A DNA stretch of 64,000 bases from Galeopsis tetrahit (GCA_963675135.1 OY776129.1:58482845-58546844); one strand, 5' to 3'; shown: positions 1 through 10,989, counted from the first letter of the stretch. A program made the numbers and translations. The notes: generated from the sequence alone by a model not told the origin.

Positions 1-430
1 AGTAAACACAAACATTCAAAAGGTTTCAGGAACAAGATTATACAAATTCACACAAAATTCAGAGGTAGGATTTTGTTTGTAAAGTAGATATGTGATTTTT
101 TTTTGTAAATTATTTTAATTTGTGAAAACGCTTGCAAAATACGAATATTTTGATACCACTGTAATTCTGTTGTATTTGATGTTGTAACTAATAAATAGAT
201 CTTTGTTCAATACAGTTTTGGTTCATTCTGTATCCTTCCATACTTTCTTCGTATAGATTTCTTGTAAATTTGGAGAGATGAACATAGTAATCAAGTTATG
301 CACTCTAATTATAAAGCATATTTGGAAGCACTTATAAAGCATATGAACAAGATCTCACTTATCTACCTATCAACACAAAGTAGACAATTTCAGGTATACA
401 ATGAAACAATTTCATAAATAATCATTCAGA
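1..430. other. Intergenic, no gene seen
   Basis: AT-rich sequence with no convincing ORF, splice structure or terminal repeats. It lies downstream of the membrane-protein gene on the minus strand and could contain remote 3' flank. Nothing more can be supported. Confidence 0.5.
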
Positions 431-1190
431 AACACAACATACTTTATCAAGCACTATGTAACTGAATTGAAGTCCACAACTTTCGTGAGTCTAAACTAAA
501 GGGAGGTAATAAATATCATGAACCCATACCTTCTGTACAACCCTTGCATGCAAAATCATCTTTAGCAGTCTGTAAAGGTGCAAACAAAATAAACAATAGA
601 ACTAACCAAAAGCAGCATTTTCAACAGGTTAAGATGCAAATCTCGCGATTTTCGGACAGCATAAGTAAGTAAAGTGGAACCTTCCCATAATCAAAAAGTG
701 GGTATTCAAGCTTAGCTAGTTCAGAGGATCCACAGCATAATGAATACTAAACCTTGATGATGCTCTAAATAAATGTGTATGTGTTGGTACCAGATACATG
801 AAATGATAAGCAGTTCACCACAACCTTTTCAACATTCATCAAAATTATGGTCTGAAGATCTGTGTTCAATAATTAAAAGTAGTAACATACATGAATTTTT
901 ATAATACTCACCATAATTATAAGAACGGGCACTAAGCCACTGATAGTGAAGCATATGTGAGATATTTTCCAACAACAGAATTTGATTACAACAAATTGAA
1001 ACAACTTCACAAGTAAAAAAATCCAGAAACATAACATACGTAATCAAGTATTAAACCAAAGATTCAACTTCATGAGTTCTACTCTCCTATACAACAACAC
1101 TTTTACACAAAAAGATATCCTTTAACTATAAGAGAGCAAATCTGACCTAAATCAGCATTTCCACAAGGTTAAGCTGCGGACGTCGAGATC
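430..1190 (-). repeat. Decayed partial copy of the downstream end of the membrane-protein gene
   Basis: Two stretches repeat sequence from the 3' end of the gene at 1192-2181. Bases about 612-700 (AACAGGTTAAGATGC, then GGAACCTTCCCAT about 50 bases on) match about 1155-1230, which is the last coding part and stop region. Bases about 436-495 match about 1027-1085 in the 3' flank. The spacing is similar in both pairs, so this looks like an old tandem duplication whose remaining part is only the 3' end. No open frame survives in it. Confidence 0.55.
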
Positions 1191-1191
1191 T

Positions 1192-2181
1192 TTAGACGAC
1201 GTAAACAACATGGGGAACCTTCCCATCAGCAAAAGGCAAGCGAATATACTCCTGAGCAAACTCCTCTGCAATCTCAAACGCAAGCTCCCCCTGCATTGCT
1301 TTACAATACATAAACAACACAGCAGTTGCAGCAACACTATAAAGCATCAAAATCGTCATAAAACCCGTGTAAACAACCGTCTGAAAAATGAATGCCCAGC
1401 TAACCCACCCTCCACCGCTTAATCCGCCTGCGTTTGGCACCAACGTCGTACACAACATACCCAAAAACCCAAGCAAAGCAGCAAACACCAGAATCATAGC
1501 AAGTGCAACACCTTTCATCCCTTTCAACAAATACGAGCTCCTTTTCAGAGCTTCGAAACCCCATTTGGATTCCACAACGACAACCACACTGGACAAATAC
1601 CATTCAATTTGCAAGTGTATCAAAAAACCCACAGCCAAAGCTACGACCAAGATAACAAATCCCATAAAGTAGACATTATTGTAATCTATACCAACCCCGA
1701 ATAGCGCAAAGCCGTTATACACCAGAGCCGTGAAACCCCCAAAAGCAATTACAGCCGACCCCATAATTATGATGCTTAAAATGAGAGTGGCAACAAGGGG
1801 TACAAAGGAAAATATAACAGACTTAATTGAGGCAATAAACTTGACGGGCCTACCGTAGAATCCATGGAAGGTGCTGTGGGTGATGGAGGCGGTGGCACAG
1901 AGAGAGAAAAGGAAAATAAATAAGGCGTAAATAATTGGGCGAAGGAGAAGGGATCCGTCGATTGGGGGGGTCTCGGGCTCCGGCGAGGTGAAAAAGAAAA
2001 GGGATTGGTGATAGTGAGAAACGAGTGAAGAGGACTGCGCAAGGGAAGGGTAAACGATGAAAGAGAAAGAGACAGGGAGGAGAAAGAGAACAGATAGCGC
2101 CAAGAAATGGCGGGAGTGAGCGTTGATTATGCGCTTCGTTTCGGAGAGTACGCCGAACAGATTTAGGTTATGAGCTGACAT
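1192..2181 (-). CDS. Six-pass plant membrane protein of unknown function
   Basis: An uninterrupted 329-codon frame without introns, starting MSAHNLNLFGVL and ending HVVYVV. I see about six hydrophobic segments, near residues 27-48, 82-103, 122-150, 173-195, 224-248 and 262-290. They alternate with short charged loops, including the conserved-looking ESKWGFEALKRSSYLLKG block near residue 205. There is no classical cleaved signal peptide; the first hydrophobic segment follows about 25 polar residues. The composition resembles a family of plant intronless transmembrane proteins annotated only as uncharacterised, and I cannot assign a reaction. The start is the first ATG after a CT/GA-rich leader at about 2182-2270, which fits a plant 5' UTR. 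Its neighbours are transposons, so context gives no clue. The reading frame is intact and the codon use ordinary, so I treat it as a real gene. Confidence 0.85.
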   Translation of the reverse strand: MSAHNLNLFGVLSETKRIINAHSRHFLALSVLFLLPVSFSFIVYPSLAQSSSLVSHYHQSLFFFTSPEPETPPIDGSLLLRPIIYALFIFLFSLCATASITHSTFHGFYGRPVKFIASIKSVIFSFVPLVATLILSIIIMGSAVIAFGGFTALVYNGFALFGVGIDYNNVYFMGFVILVVALAVGFLIHLQIEWYLSSVVVVVESKWGFEALKRSSYLLKGMKGVALAMILVFAALLGFLGMLCTTLVPNAGGLSGGGWVSWAFIFQTVVYTGFMTILMLYSVAATAVLFMYCKAMQGELAFEIAEEFAQEYIRLPFADGKVPHVVYVV

Positions 2182-2290
2182 GATCGCCGACGCAGAGTTT
2201 CTTCTGTGTGCGTGACTGTGTGAGAGAGAATGAAGAGATGATACGAGAAGAAGATGACTGAGGAACTACGATTCTAATCGGATTGTTGGA
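2182..2290 (-). promoter_or_regulatory. Probable 5' leader and core promoter of the membrane-protein gene
   Basis: Immediately upstream of the ATG (minus strand) lies a leader rich in TCTC/CTCACACAG runs, typical of plant 5' UTRs. No clear TATA box is visible. From about 2290 outward the sequence is a repeat that also occurs at about 24965-25160, so the unique promoter seems short. Confidence 0.35.
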
Positions 2291-2572
2291 TGGAAAATCG
2301 TTCTTTGGTTTTTTAATTGACGTTTGTCACGTTGCACTTATTTTAATTTTTAATGTCTCAAAATGGAAAATACAACATTATATATTTGTAAATTAATGAT
2401 TTCACTACTTTTAAAATTCATAATAACCACTTTAATCATGTATTATTATACTTTTAACCTATTTTTTTTAATTATAAAAAAAATCACAATTTTTTTATAA
2501 ACCTCACTTTAAACATATTCACATATTTACACAAAATGTCATTACTTTTACTCTTAATCCCATCATTCTAAA
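2290..2572. repeat. Dispersed repeat, second copy at about 24965-25160
   Basis: Both copies carry GACGTTTGTCACGTTGCACT, then TCTCAAAATGGAAAATACAA and TGATTTCACTACTTTTAAAA in the same order. In the second copy this block directly follows a fragment of ETR1 (about 24890-24960). Confidence 0.7.
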
Positions 2573-2579
2573 TTTGTAT

Positions 2580-4031
2580 CAGTGGCGAATCCAGGATTTC
2601 AAATTCGGGGTGCAAAAAATATTAAGTTCGAGAAAACTTAAAAAAAAAAAAAAAATTACATAACCTTCAAATAAATAAAAAATTACACTTATTCTCTTTT
2701 TATTTTCTTGAATTTGAGGTGAATTAAATGATGGGTTGACTCCAGACTCATCTATTTGGAAAAGTGTTTCTTGAGATTTCATTCCTTGAACATAAATTCT
2801 CGAAAATCGAATTATTTTTTGGTTATCTTAAGCTTCTTTAATATAAGTTTATCTTTCGTCATTTTTTAGTTGAATTAGATAGTGAGTTAAAAATAATTAA
2901 TTCAACATAATGTAGTAAATTAGTAATTATAATACAAACTCTTATGGTTAATTCATAACTTATTCCTAATTAAATTAGATTGTAAAATAATAAAAAAAAA
3001 TTGAGGGTAAATAATTATTATTATATAAACTATAATTCATAACTTATAAGTAGGGCTGACAAATCGTGCTATCGTGTCGTGTTTCGTGTCGACACGATAA
3101 GGTCAAACACGAACACGACACGATAAGGATCTGTGTCGACACGAACACGATAATTTTCGTGTTGACACGACACGACACGATAACAACACGATAATTTTCG
3201 TGTCGACGTGACACGACACGATAACGACACGTAACACGATAACAACACGATAACGACACGATAAGAAAATAAATCAATTTAAAATTGTATTAAATATATA
3301 AAAAATTATATATTTATATAAATATAAACAATTATCGTATCATTATCGTGTTATTATCAGATACGTGTCATTATCGTGTCGTGTCATATCAGGTAAATAA
3401 TAAGTTAACAGATTGTTAACAGGTTAATGGGTTACCTGTTAATTTTATCGTGCTTAACGGGTTGACACGAACCCGACACGAACACGACACGAAATTTTCG
3501 TGTCGTTATCAGGTCGACCCGATAACGACATGAACCCGATAAGGCCAAACACTAACCTGCAATTTTCGTGTCGGATTCGTATCGTGCTATCGTGTCGTGT
3601 CGAAAATTGCCACCCCTACTTATAAGTTATAGACTCCAAAATAAATTTATTCATAAATTAAACACAATAATCAAATTAAATAATAATTACTCCATAAATA
3701 TAAAATATGCGTACTTGTATAGACTAAGTGTCGAGTGCATTTTATAATTCAGAGCATAATGGAGAAAGTTATGAATTAACAATTAGAGAAATAGTTGCGA
3801 GTTCATAGTAGAATGGTCCGAATAGAGAAAGTGTAATATTCGTACTTGTATAGACTAAGTGTCAAGTGCATTTTATAGTTACGAATTTTTTTTGGGCCTT
3901 TTAATTGTGGGGATGCAGATTGGGTTGGCCTCGTACAATTTATTTTTTTTAGCCTTAAATATAAAAAAATAAAAAAAAATCTCAATTTGGGGTACAGCTA
4001 TACCCCAAATTCTATTCTCCCTCCGCCCCTA
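2580..4031. mobile_element. Non-autonomous hAT-like element with a nested MITE
   Basis: The left end reads CAGTGGCGAATCCAGGA and the right end, reversed, TAGGGGCGGAGGGAG, a short imperfect terminal inverted repeat of the kind seen in plant hAT elements. The flanks ATTTGTAT (2572-2579) and GTTTGTAT (4032-4039) match at 7 of 8 bases, fitting an 8-bp target duplication. Inside, about 3710-3770 and 3838-3880 are near repeats containing CGTACTTGTATAGACTAAGTG. There is no transposase frame. The hAT MITE at 3051-3618 is inserted inside it and is therefore younger. Confidence 0.55.
3051..3618. mobile_element. hAT-type MITE built from CGTGTCG / CGATAA motifs
   Basis: Termini are TAGGGCTGACAAAT on the left and, reversed, TAGGGGTGGCAATT on the right. 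Both sides carry the identical 8-bp sequence CTTATAAG (3043-3050 and 3619-3626), a perfect target duplication of hAT length. Both arms are dense in ACACGACACGATAA/TTATCGTGTCGTGT in both orientations, flanking an AT-rich centre at about 3270-3340. It has no coding capacity. Confidence 0.85.
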
Positions 4032-4077
4032 GTTTGTATGCTCATAAAGTGGTGCAAACAATTCTGTGATGGAGGAA

Positions 4078-4690
4078 GTACTAAGTGGGAGTATAACTGA
4101 AGAATGCAAGAACAAGAGCTGAATAGACCGAAGCTCGACCTAATGGTGAGAATTTAGAGAAGACTCATACGTCATTGAAAAATAATTCGTTAAATCATCG
4201 ACATTATATGAACTTAATAAATTACCTAATAACCATACCACTTCAATATACTTTTACAAGCCATTATAGACACAAACACTCTGTGTTTTCGATTCCCTTT
4301 AATCGAAACCTTCAACTCTGAAACTATTGATTGTCGCACTCGCTAGTCTACCCTCCTCACTACGTAGTCAACACCCTTTATTATCACGTTTTAAAAAGTG
4401 TAACACCAATAATATTAACTTCACAAAACAAAAACAAGACGAAGACTTCCTTAATGTAGAAGAAAGAATCCGATGTTCTCATAATTTGTCGAATTAGGAC
4501 AAAATAAAAAAACAAAAATAAAATTAAAGAAATTGTTAAATATTACCCTCATCGTTTAATGAAAATATGAAGGAGAAAAAAAACATGATCTTGAAAAATA
4601 TTTTTCGTTTAATGAAAATATGAAGGAGAAAAAAAACATGATCTTGAAAAATATTTTAATATACATACATACATATAGGCTATAGCCCCT
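4078..4690. repeat. Duplicated block, copy 1 of 2 (second at 10428-10985)
   Basis: Starts ACTAAGTGGGAGTATAACT and runs through GTCGCACTCGCTAGTC and ACAAGACGAAGACTTCCT to an ATACATACATACAT stretch. It is nearly identical to 10428-10985, and a weaker partial copy is at about 25430-25690. Within it, about 4557-4606 and 4607-4656 are a local tandem duplication containing GAAAATATGAAGGAGAAAAA. No gene is seen inside. Confidence 0.8.
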
Positions 4691-5110
4691 TTTTATTGAT
4701 TTCACCTCTCTTCACCCCTCAATTTTTTCAAATCCATAAACCCTAATTTTTCTCAGCCAGCCACCCTCACTCTCCATTCTTCCTCCCCCACCGCCGCTCA
4801 GCCGCCCGTCGTCGCTCCTCGCCACCGCCCAGCCTAGCGCTGCCTCTCTTTCTCTCCTGCCGCTGCCCACTTCTCCGCCGCCCTTCTTCCTCCCGTCCAA
4901 GCCTGAGCAGCCCCTCCCCCCTCTCCCTTCTCCTCTTGCAGCCCCCAGCCCCATCGCCCCACTTCCCTTCCCCCTCCCGTCGCCGCCGTAGGTAAGCTTT
5001 TTTTTTTTTTAATTTTGGATCTGAATCTTGCATAGTAGTTCTGGTGTTCATTTTGTTTTGATTTTGAATGTGAATCTTGCATTTTTTTTTGTTGGATTGA
5101 CTGACATGGA
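4690..5110 (+). promoter_or_regulatory. GC-rich first-exon/promoter block, copy 1 of 3
   Basis: A sudden GC- and CT-rich stretch with repeated CCGCCG/CCACCGCC sits in AT-rich DNA and ends at a good donor, CGCCGTAG|GTAAGC, followed by a T-tract. It looks like the untranslated first exon and intron start of a plant gene on the plus strand. The same block recurs at about 18060-18540 and 26000-26420. Only the third lies upstream of a plus-strand gene (UXT-like), which may be the source. Here it points into the 3' end of the opposite-strand endosulfine copy. Confidence 0.5.
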
Positions 5111-5247
5111 AATGCCATAACAAAAGAAGGATCCTTGGATAATTCGTAACATACCAATTTTATTTATATTACAACATGACATGAGATGTAAGAAAGCCGG
5201 GATAGAGGGAATCAGGTTTGAAGATTCTGGGTGCTGCTATCACGGTC

Positions 5248-6919
5248 CTAATCTACACCCTCAGAGTTGCTACCATCTGATGAAGTGATATATAGGAGTG
5301 TCATCAATATATTGTAATTAAAAGCAAACAAATCCAGTTTGTGAGGAAATGAATGTCGTTACCTTTTCCTTCACCTGCATAAACCGATCGAGAGCGTGCA
5401 TGATGTGGCGATGGCTGTCATCAAACTCACGAATAAGCTTGTATATGATTTGATCAACGATTATAGAAGTAAATATTTACTTTCTAATTTTAGTGTGAGT
5501 TTACTAATCGAAGATACGACAGAGCACGAGATACCTCTAATTTAGGGCGAAGAGCCTCTTCAAGTGGTCCTTTGCTCTTCTGTCCCCCCACCTGAGGGGT
5601 GTGAAACTTTGATTCAACATACATATGCTGCTACATAAAAGAGAATTATATACCTTTTCCAATGCCCAATCAGCAGAATCAAAGAAAGCACGTTGGCGGT
5701 CCTGTCAACAAGTTCAAATTTTTGAAGTTGCTGCACAAATCAAGATGCAAATAAATACCAGTATTCCACCATATGTTCTTAGAGATATGCTAAAATAAAT
5801 CTCCACAACTGAAAATCACACTCCAAATCAACCTTCTTCTAGTATTTATCTATTAGAATATTTTAGAAATATTTGGTGTCTTTATAAATTAGAAAATACA
5901 CTTATATATAATGTATTGATGCTATCAATGAGAATTGATTCACTGCAAATCTCTAATCTCTAGACTATAAAATTGCATTTGATGTATTAAAAAATAAATC
6001 ATGGATTCCATTAAGTTAGGAATTTTTATTTCAATGATTCCACATCCGGAACCAAATTCATTGATATTAATAAAAAAAAGTATGGAGATAATAGTGGATT
6101 ACCTTGTAGATTAGAGGAAGCTTCTTCGGCATTAATCCACCATACTTTTTTTTTTTTTTTTTGATAATTTCGTCCTGTCACTCAAAACTCAAAATTATTA
6201 ACAAAAGTAAATAATAGAAACTTCAATAAAATCCATTAGCACATATAAACCCTGTTTTGGTAACACATATCAACCTCTTTGCGGTGGGTGGGTTCTAAGG
6301 CGGTGGAAAACCTCACGGTCTTTATTATTCTTATTCTTAAAGTAAAAGTAAAAACGGTTTAAGTAAGAACTAAAGGCGGTGAGAAACTGTCTTTACTTCT
6401 CACCGTCTCTACTATTCTTAAGGTAAGGGCTAAATCATGATTTAGCGGGTTTTAAGACAATACTTTACTATTCTTATTGTTAAAGCATCTTCCGTAAAAT
6501 ATTTATGTATTTATCTTCGATTCTGTAAAATGTTTATGTAAACAAAAAAAATCAAATTATTTAGCTGTGTTTTAAGACAATACTTTACTATTTTTCAAAT
6601 TATTTAGTTGTTTTTTAAGACAATACTTTACTATTTTTGAGGCAAGGGGCAAACAAAAAAATCAAATTATTTAGCTGTGTTTTAAGACAATACTTTACTA
6701 TTCTTGAGGCAAGGGGCTTCTATGATAATTTCATCCTGTCACTCGAAACTCAAAATTATTAACAAAAGTAAATAATAGATGTTTACAAAACTTCAATAAA
6801 GATCCATTAGTATAAATAAACCGTTTCTGATTTTGGTAACACATATCAACCTCTTTTGAAATTTCGTGAGCAGAAGTCTCATCTTCTTCAAGTTTCGGAA
6901 ACTTCACTTCATCAGTCTT
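5248..6919 (-). pseudogene. ENSA: Endosulfine (ENSA/ARPP-19 family) pseudogene, copy 1
   Basis: Six exon pieces on the minus strand align one-to-one with the intact copy at 18626-19788: 6851-6919, 6103-6174, 5654-5701, 5535-5591, 5363-5414 and 5248-5276. The core FFDSADWAL, including the serine that Greatwall-type kinases phosphorylate in this family, is kept, as is RPKLEPSPHHARSRSVYA near the C-terminus. Four defects are visible. The start codon position reads AAG instead of ATG. A run of 17 A (6146-6162) lengthens a lysine stretch by three codons, in frame. The conserved ALGK is ALEK. The last exon has TAG where the other copy has CAG, removing the acidic tail. Its C-terminal residues look more ancestral than those of copy 2. 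Family assignment is strong; pseudogene status rests mainly on the lost start. Confidence 0.8.
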
Positions 6920-6929
6920 TCGTGTGATC

Positions 6930-7440
6930 CCTGAACAAATATAAGACATAATGATTTCTTTATCACAAAATAAAATTTGTAACTATATAAAATGGGTTCT
7001 GATCCACAGAAAGATAATACTTGAGGAGAAACCTTTTTGAGCGGTGAGAAACCTCAAAAACCTCAAGAAACCTTAAGCAGGTCTTTACTATTCTTAAACC
7101 TTCTGAGTCAAACTCAAAACGGTGACTATTCTTAAAACCTTCTGAGGTGAGCGGTGAGAAACCAAAATTTTTACTGGTTTTTACCATTCTTAAACCTTTT
7201 AAGCGGTGAGAAACTCAAAACCTTTGAGCGGTGAGAAACCTTAAGGTCTTTACTATTCTTAAACCTTCTGAGCGATGAGAAATCTCTGTGGAAATCTCTC
7301 AAGGGTCTTTACTATTGTTAAAGTAAGGCTAAAGGGTTGTGAGTGGAAATCTCAAGGCGGTGAGCAAGGCTTTAGGGAGGATAAGTCTGATTCTGTTTAA
7401 AAAGGGGTGGTGTTAAAAAAAAAAAAAAAAGAATTTTTCA
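6930..7440. repeat. Degenerate GGTGAGAAACC-type repeats upstream of ENSA copy 1
   Basis: Short imperfect reiterations of GCGGTGAGAAACCT, TCTTTACTATTCTTAAA and GTGGAAATCTC occupy what would be the 5' side of ENSA copy 1. Related sequence is at 8300-8560, 19880-20560, 22080-22520 and 23480-24060. No reading frame is conserved. Confidence 0.6.
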
Positions 7441-7539
7441 ATTCACGAGAGAATTTGAAAATGAAAGCTCAATAAGCTACCCACTGTTACCCTCAATTGT
7501 AATTTTTTTAATATCGCGAATGAAAAAAGAAATTGCTAA

Positions 7540-7690
7540 ATATTACCCTCATTGTTTAATGAAAATATGAAAGAAAAAAAAAACATGATTTTGAAAAATA
7601 TTTTAACAGCTCTCTCACACACACACTACATTCAGGTGTATTTGATATTTGTAGAGGGTCACGGATAAATGCCTCTTTTATTATGATTTC
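7540..7690. repeat. Dispersed repeat unit with CACGGATAAATGCC (first of three)
   Basis: Contains TTTAATGAAAATATGAAAG, ACATGATTTTGAAAAATATT, a CACACACAC stretch and GGTCACGGATAAATGCC. The same unit recurs at about 8875-9035 and 9165-9300. The first half is also in the blocks at 4550-4650 and 10890-10960. Confidence 0.75.
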
Positions 7691-7769
7691 ACCCTAAAAT
7701 GTCTTCACCCCCTTATTTTTTCCAAAATTACCCTCAAAGTAAACTCATCTTCTCTTTTTAAATTCAAGA

Positions 7770-8096
7770 AATTACAAACAGTCCATTTGAAAAACTTGAG
7801 AATGAAAGCTTTATTCAATCCAGAGGCAATCCTATCTATCTTCAGTTCCACCTCTCAAAATAAAAACTACTCAAAAAGCTTTCCTCCAATTTCCCGTTTC
7901 ACAGACAAAACGGAGCCAGTTAATCAAAGCTGTTTTCAACGTCGATGATTTGTTGGATATCAGAAATCCGAAGTTGCCTAAGCCAAATCAAACGGTATTG
8001 GATGCCCAAACGAAGGTCTGCACCGGCCCCACTCAGACCAAGCCTCTTAATGCAGAGCAAGCTTTCAAGGTTCTTGACACCATTTTAAAATCAGGT
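7770..8096 (+). pseudogene. Captured exon fragment, possibly anthranilate phosphoribosyltransferase-like
   Basis: A plus-strand frame reads SQLIKAVFNVDDLLDIRNP, then PLNAEQAFKVLDTILKS, and stops at a donor-like AG|GTGAAA at 8096. This resembles the region before the catalytic domain of a plant protein annotated as anthranilate phosphoribosyltransferase-like, recognised by memory only. Upstream, an ATG-led frame (MKALFNPEAIL) stays open for about 50 codons but is not in the same frame, so the exon is frameshifted or starts internally. There is no downstream exon nearby; sequence after 8150 returns to repeats. Best read as a gene fragment copied into the repeat region. Confidence 0.4.
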
Positions 8097-8299
8097 GAAA
8101 TTACAGTTTATTTAGATTTTCATGTATTGTTTACGAGTTGACTTGCTAAATTTTGAACGTTCGATACTTTTTTTTATTGATGTGAATTTACTACTAGTTT
8201 CCAGAGAGGCAAATATTTTGCTTCCTCGTCTTTTGTTATGGATCAATTCAGACATTTCAATGAAAAAATATCATAAGGAGTCAAATTTGCGACACTAAG

Positions 8300-8870
8300 G
8301 TCAACTATTGAACCTATTGCGGTGAGAAACCTCCTAAGAGCCGGTGGAAATCCCTCAAAAAGTCTTTACTATTGTTAAAGTAAGGCTAAAGGGCGGTAAG
8401 TGGAAATCTCAAGGGTCTTCTTTACTATTGTTAAAATAAGGGCTACGGTGAAAAAAGGGCTTTAGGTGAGGATAAGTCTGATTCTGTAAAAAAAAAAACA
8501 TAAATCATTTAGCGATGTTTTAAGACAATACTTTACTAATACTTTACTATTCTTAAAACAGGGACGAAAACCTATAAATGTGAGAACTTATCTTCCCTTA
8601 TGTACTTCATCTTTCGATTTTGTAAAACGCTTTAAGCAAAAAAAAATCAAACTTTCTCAATGTAAAAGAAAGAATTTGATGCTCTCAATTCATAATTTGT
8701 TGAAGGACAAAACCAAAAAAAAAAGATTTTTTTCTCAATTCATGATTGAAAATGAAAGCTCAATATAAGCTACACACTGTTTACCTTCAATCGTAAATTT
8801 TTTAATATCGCAAATGAAAAAAGAACTGAAAACTCAAACAAAATGTCACAATAAAGAAACAAAAATAAAA
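8300..8870. repeat. Second stretch of GGTGAGAAACC-type repeats
   Basis: Contains GCGGTGAGAAACCTCC, AGTCTTTACTATTGTTAAAG and GTGAGGATAAGTCTGATTCTG, as around 7200-7400, 20480-20520 and 23940-24000. After about 8630 it is A-rich with partial similarity to about 25640-25790. No gene seen. Confidence 0.55.
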
Positions 8871-8874
8871 TTAA

Positions 8875-9300
8875 AGAAATTGCTAAATATTACCCTCATT
8901 GTTTAATGAAAATATGAAAGAAAAAAAAAACATGATTTTGAAAAATATTTTACAACTCTCACACACACACGCTACATACTAGGTGTATTTGATATTTGAC
9001 GAGGGTCACGGATAAATGCCCCTTTTATTATTGCCAAATACTTATATTTACTCTCATGTACGGTGTATATTTCAATTTAAATTTTAATTCATCAATTAAT
9101 TTTAATTTTATTTGCACCCGTTCATTTAATGAATTCACCCCTTAAATTATTTTTTACTATTATTACCTTCATTGTTTAATGAAAATATGAAAGAAAAAAA
9201 AAACATGATTTTGAAAAATATTTTACAACTCTCACACACACACTACATTCTAGGTGTATTTGATATTTGACGAGGGTCACGGATAAATGCCCCTTTTATT
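8875..9300. repeat. Two further copies of the CACGGATAAATGCC repeat unit
   Basis: Copies at about 8875-9035 and 9165-9300 share long identical stretches with 7540-7690. They are separated by about 130 bp of AT-rich sequence, part of which (TTTCAATTTAAATTTTAATT) also follows the second copy. Confidence 0.75.
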
Positions 9301-9359
9301 ATTGCCATATACTTATATTTACTCCCATTTACAGTGTATATTTCAATTTTAATTTTAAT

Positions 9360-9625
9360 TTTAATTTTATTTGTTTTCGTTCATTTAATGAGTTCACCCC
9401 TCAAATTATTTTTTATTATTATTATTTGTACTCGCTCATAGTTCACTCCCCAAATCATTTTTTTTATTACGGTGCACTCGCTCATTTTACGAGTTCACCC
9501 CCAAATCATTTTTACCACAATTATCTACACCCGCTTATTTTATGAGTTCACCCCCAAATTATTGTTTTACCACGATTATCTGCACCTGCTCATTTTATGA
9601 GTTCACCCCCAAAATATTTTTTTAA
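9360..9625. repeat. Minisatellite with TTCACCCCCAAAT units
   Basis: Four to five imperfect tandem units of roughly 60 bp, each with CTCATTTTATGAGTTCACCCC followed by AAATCATTTTT-like sequence and a GCACC/ACACC. A short plus-strand frame across it is a by-product of the repeat. Confidence 0.7.
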
Positions 9626-10427
9626 AAATAATCACATTAAAAAAAATATATTACTATCATTTTATTAATTTACACAAAATATAATAAAATAAACTCTAAT
9701 TTATATATTTACAATATGCACTCGAGTTAACGTCAATTCACCACCAACTCACCCATACTTAAAAAAAAAATCGTAAAAATATAATTAATAAAAAACTATC
9801 GAAATTAGCCACAAATCTAGATTTTTTCTTTTTATTTTTATTCCTCCTTCTCTTTTCCTTTATTTCTTCTCATTTTTAGTTTATTTTTCAATTTTTTTAT
9901 TTATTCATTTTTTTTCCTTTTACTTTATTTTATTTTATTTTGATACCTTTCTTTTCCATTTTTTTCATGTGTGTTTTTTAAATTTTAATACAAAATAATA
10001 TTATAGGTATGATTTTATTATAGTCGATCGGCGGTGCACCTGAATTTCAATTTTAATTTGATGAGTAAAGGATCTGCCGGAAATCCATGTCGCTCGGTGG
10101 GTGACCCTGCAACCACCATGCCCGACCACCCCCTCGACGGCGGCGCTTCCGTCCCGGCCATTGAAGCCCGAGACCCCTCCTCGAATCGCAATGGCGATTC
10201 TTCACTTCCATGACAATTGACATCATCTTCCATCTCGGTCGAAAATCTCTACTCATTTCGACCACCGACGCGACTGCTTCCATATTTACCCAAAATACAA
10301 TTACTTTTACCCTCAATTTAATCATTCATTTTACTTTATTTATACAAGTTTACAAAATTATCACTCAACGCTCCACTCATTACATCTTTTCTTAATTTGT
10401 GCAACTAATTTCGGGACGGAGGGAGTA
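9626..10427. other. AT-rich gap with a small GC-rich island
   Basis: 9626-10010 is T- and A-rich filler. 10020-10260 is abruptly GC-richer (CGACCACCCCCTCGACGGCGG) and carries overlapping short frames on both strands, none of which I recognise and none with splice context. It may be a fragment of a coding exon, but I cannot name it. A GACGGAGGGAGTA sequence at 10416-10428 looks like an orphan Stowaway end. Confidence 0.4.
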
Positions 10428-10985
10428 CTAAGTGGGAGTATAACTTAAGAATGCAAGAACAAGAGCGGAATAGACCGAGGCTCGACCTAATGGTGAGAAT
10501 TTAGAGAAGACTCATACGTCATTGAAAAATGATTCGTTAAATCATCGACATTATATGAACTTGATAAATTACCTAATCACTATACCTCTTCAATATAGTT
10601 TTACAAGCCATTATAGACAGAAAAACACTCTGTGTTTTCGATTCCCTCTTATTGAAACCTTCAACTCTGAAACTATTGATTGTCGCACTCGCTAGTCCAC
10701 CCTCCTCACTACGTAGTCAACACCCCCTGTTATCACGTTTTAAAAAGTGTAACACCAACAATATTAACTTCACAAAACAAAAACAAGACGAAGACTTCCT
10801 CAATGTAGAAGAAAGAATCCGATGTTCTCATAATTTGTCGAAGTAGGACAAAATAAAAAAACAAAAATAAAATTAAAGAAATTGTTAAATATTACCCCCT
10901 CATCGTTTAATGAAAATATGAAGGATAAAAAAATCATGATCTTGAAAAATATTTTAATATATATACATACATACATGTAGCCCCC
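10428..10985. repeat. Duplicated block, copy 2 of 2 (first at 4078-4690)
   Basis: Same order of sequences as 4078-4690, nearly base for base, ending at the ATACATACATACAT stretch and TAGCCCC(C)TTTTATTGATTTCACCTC. It lacks the local tandem duplication of copy 1. Beyond it the two loci diverge: copy 1 continues into the GC-rich first-exon block, copy 2 into unrelated sequence. Confidence 0.8.
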
Positions 10986-10989
10986 TTTT

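Noticed and set aside
4712..5157. Three overlapping minus-strand ORFs rich in G, R and E, with relatives at 18126-18529 and 26011-26597
   Set aside because: They are the reverse reading of the GC-rich first-exon block; composition follows the CCGCCG repeats, frames differ between copies, and no domain is present.
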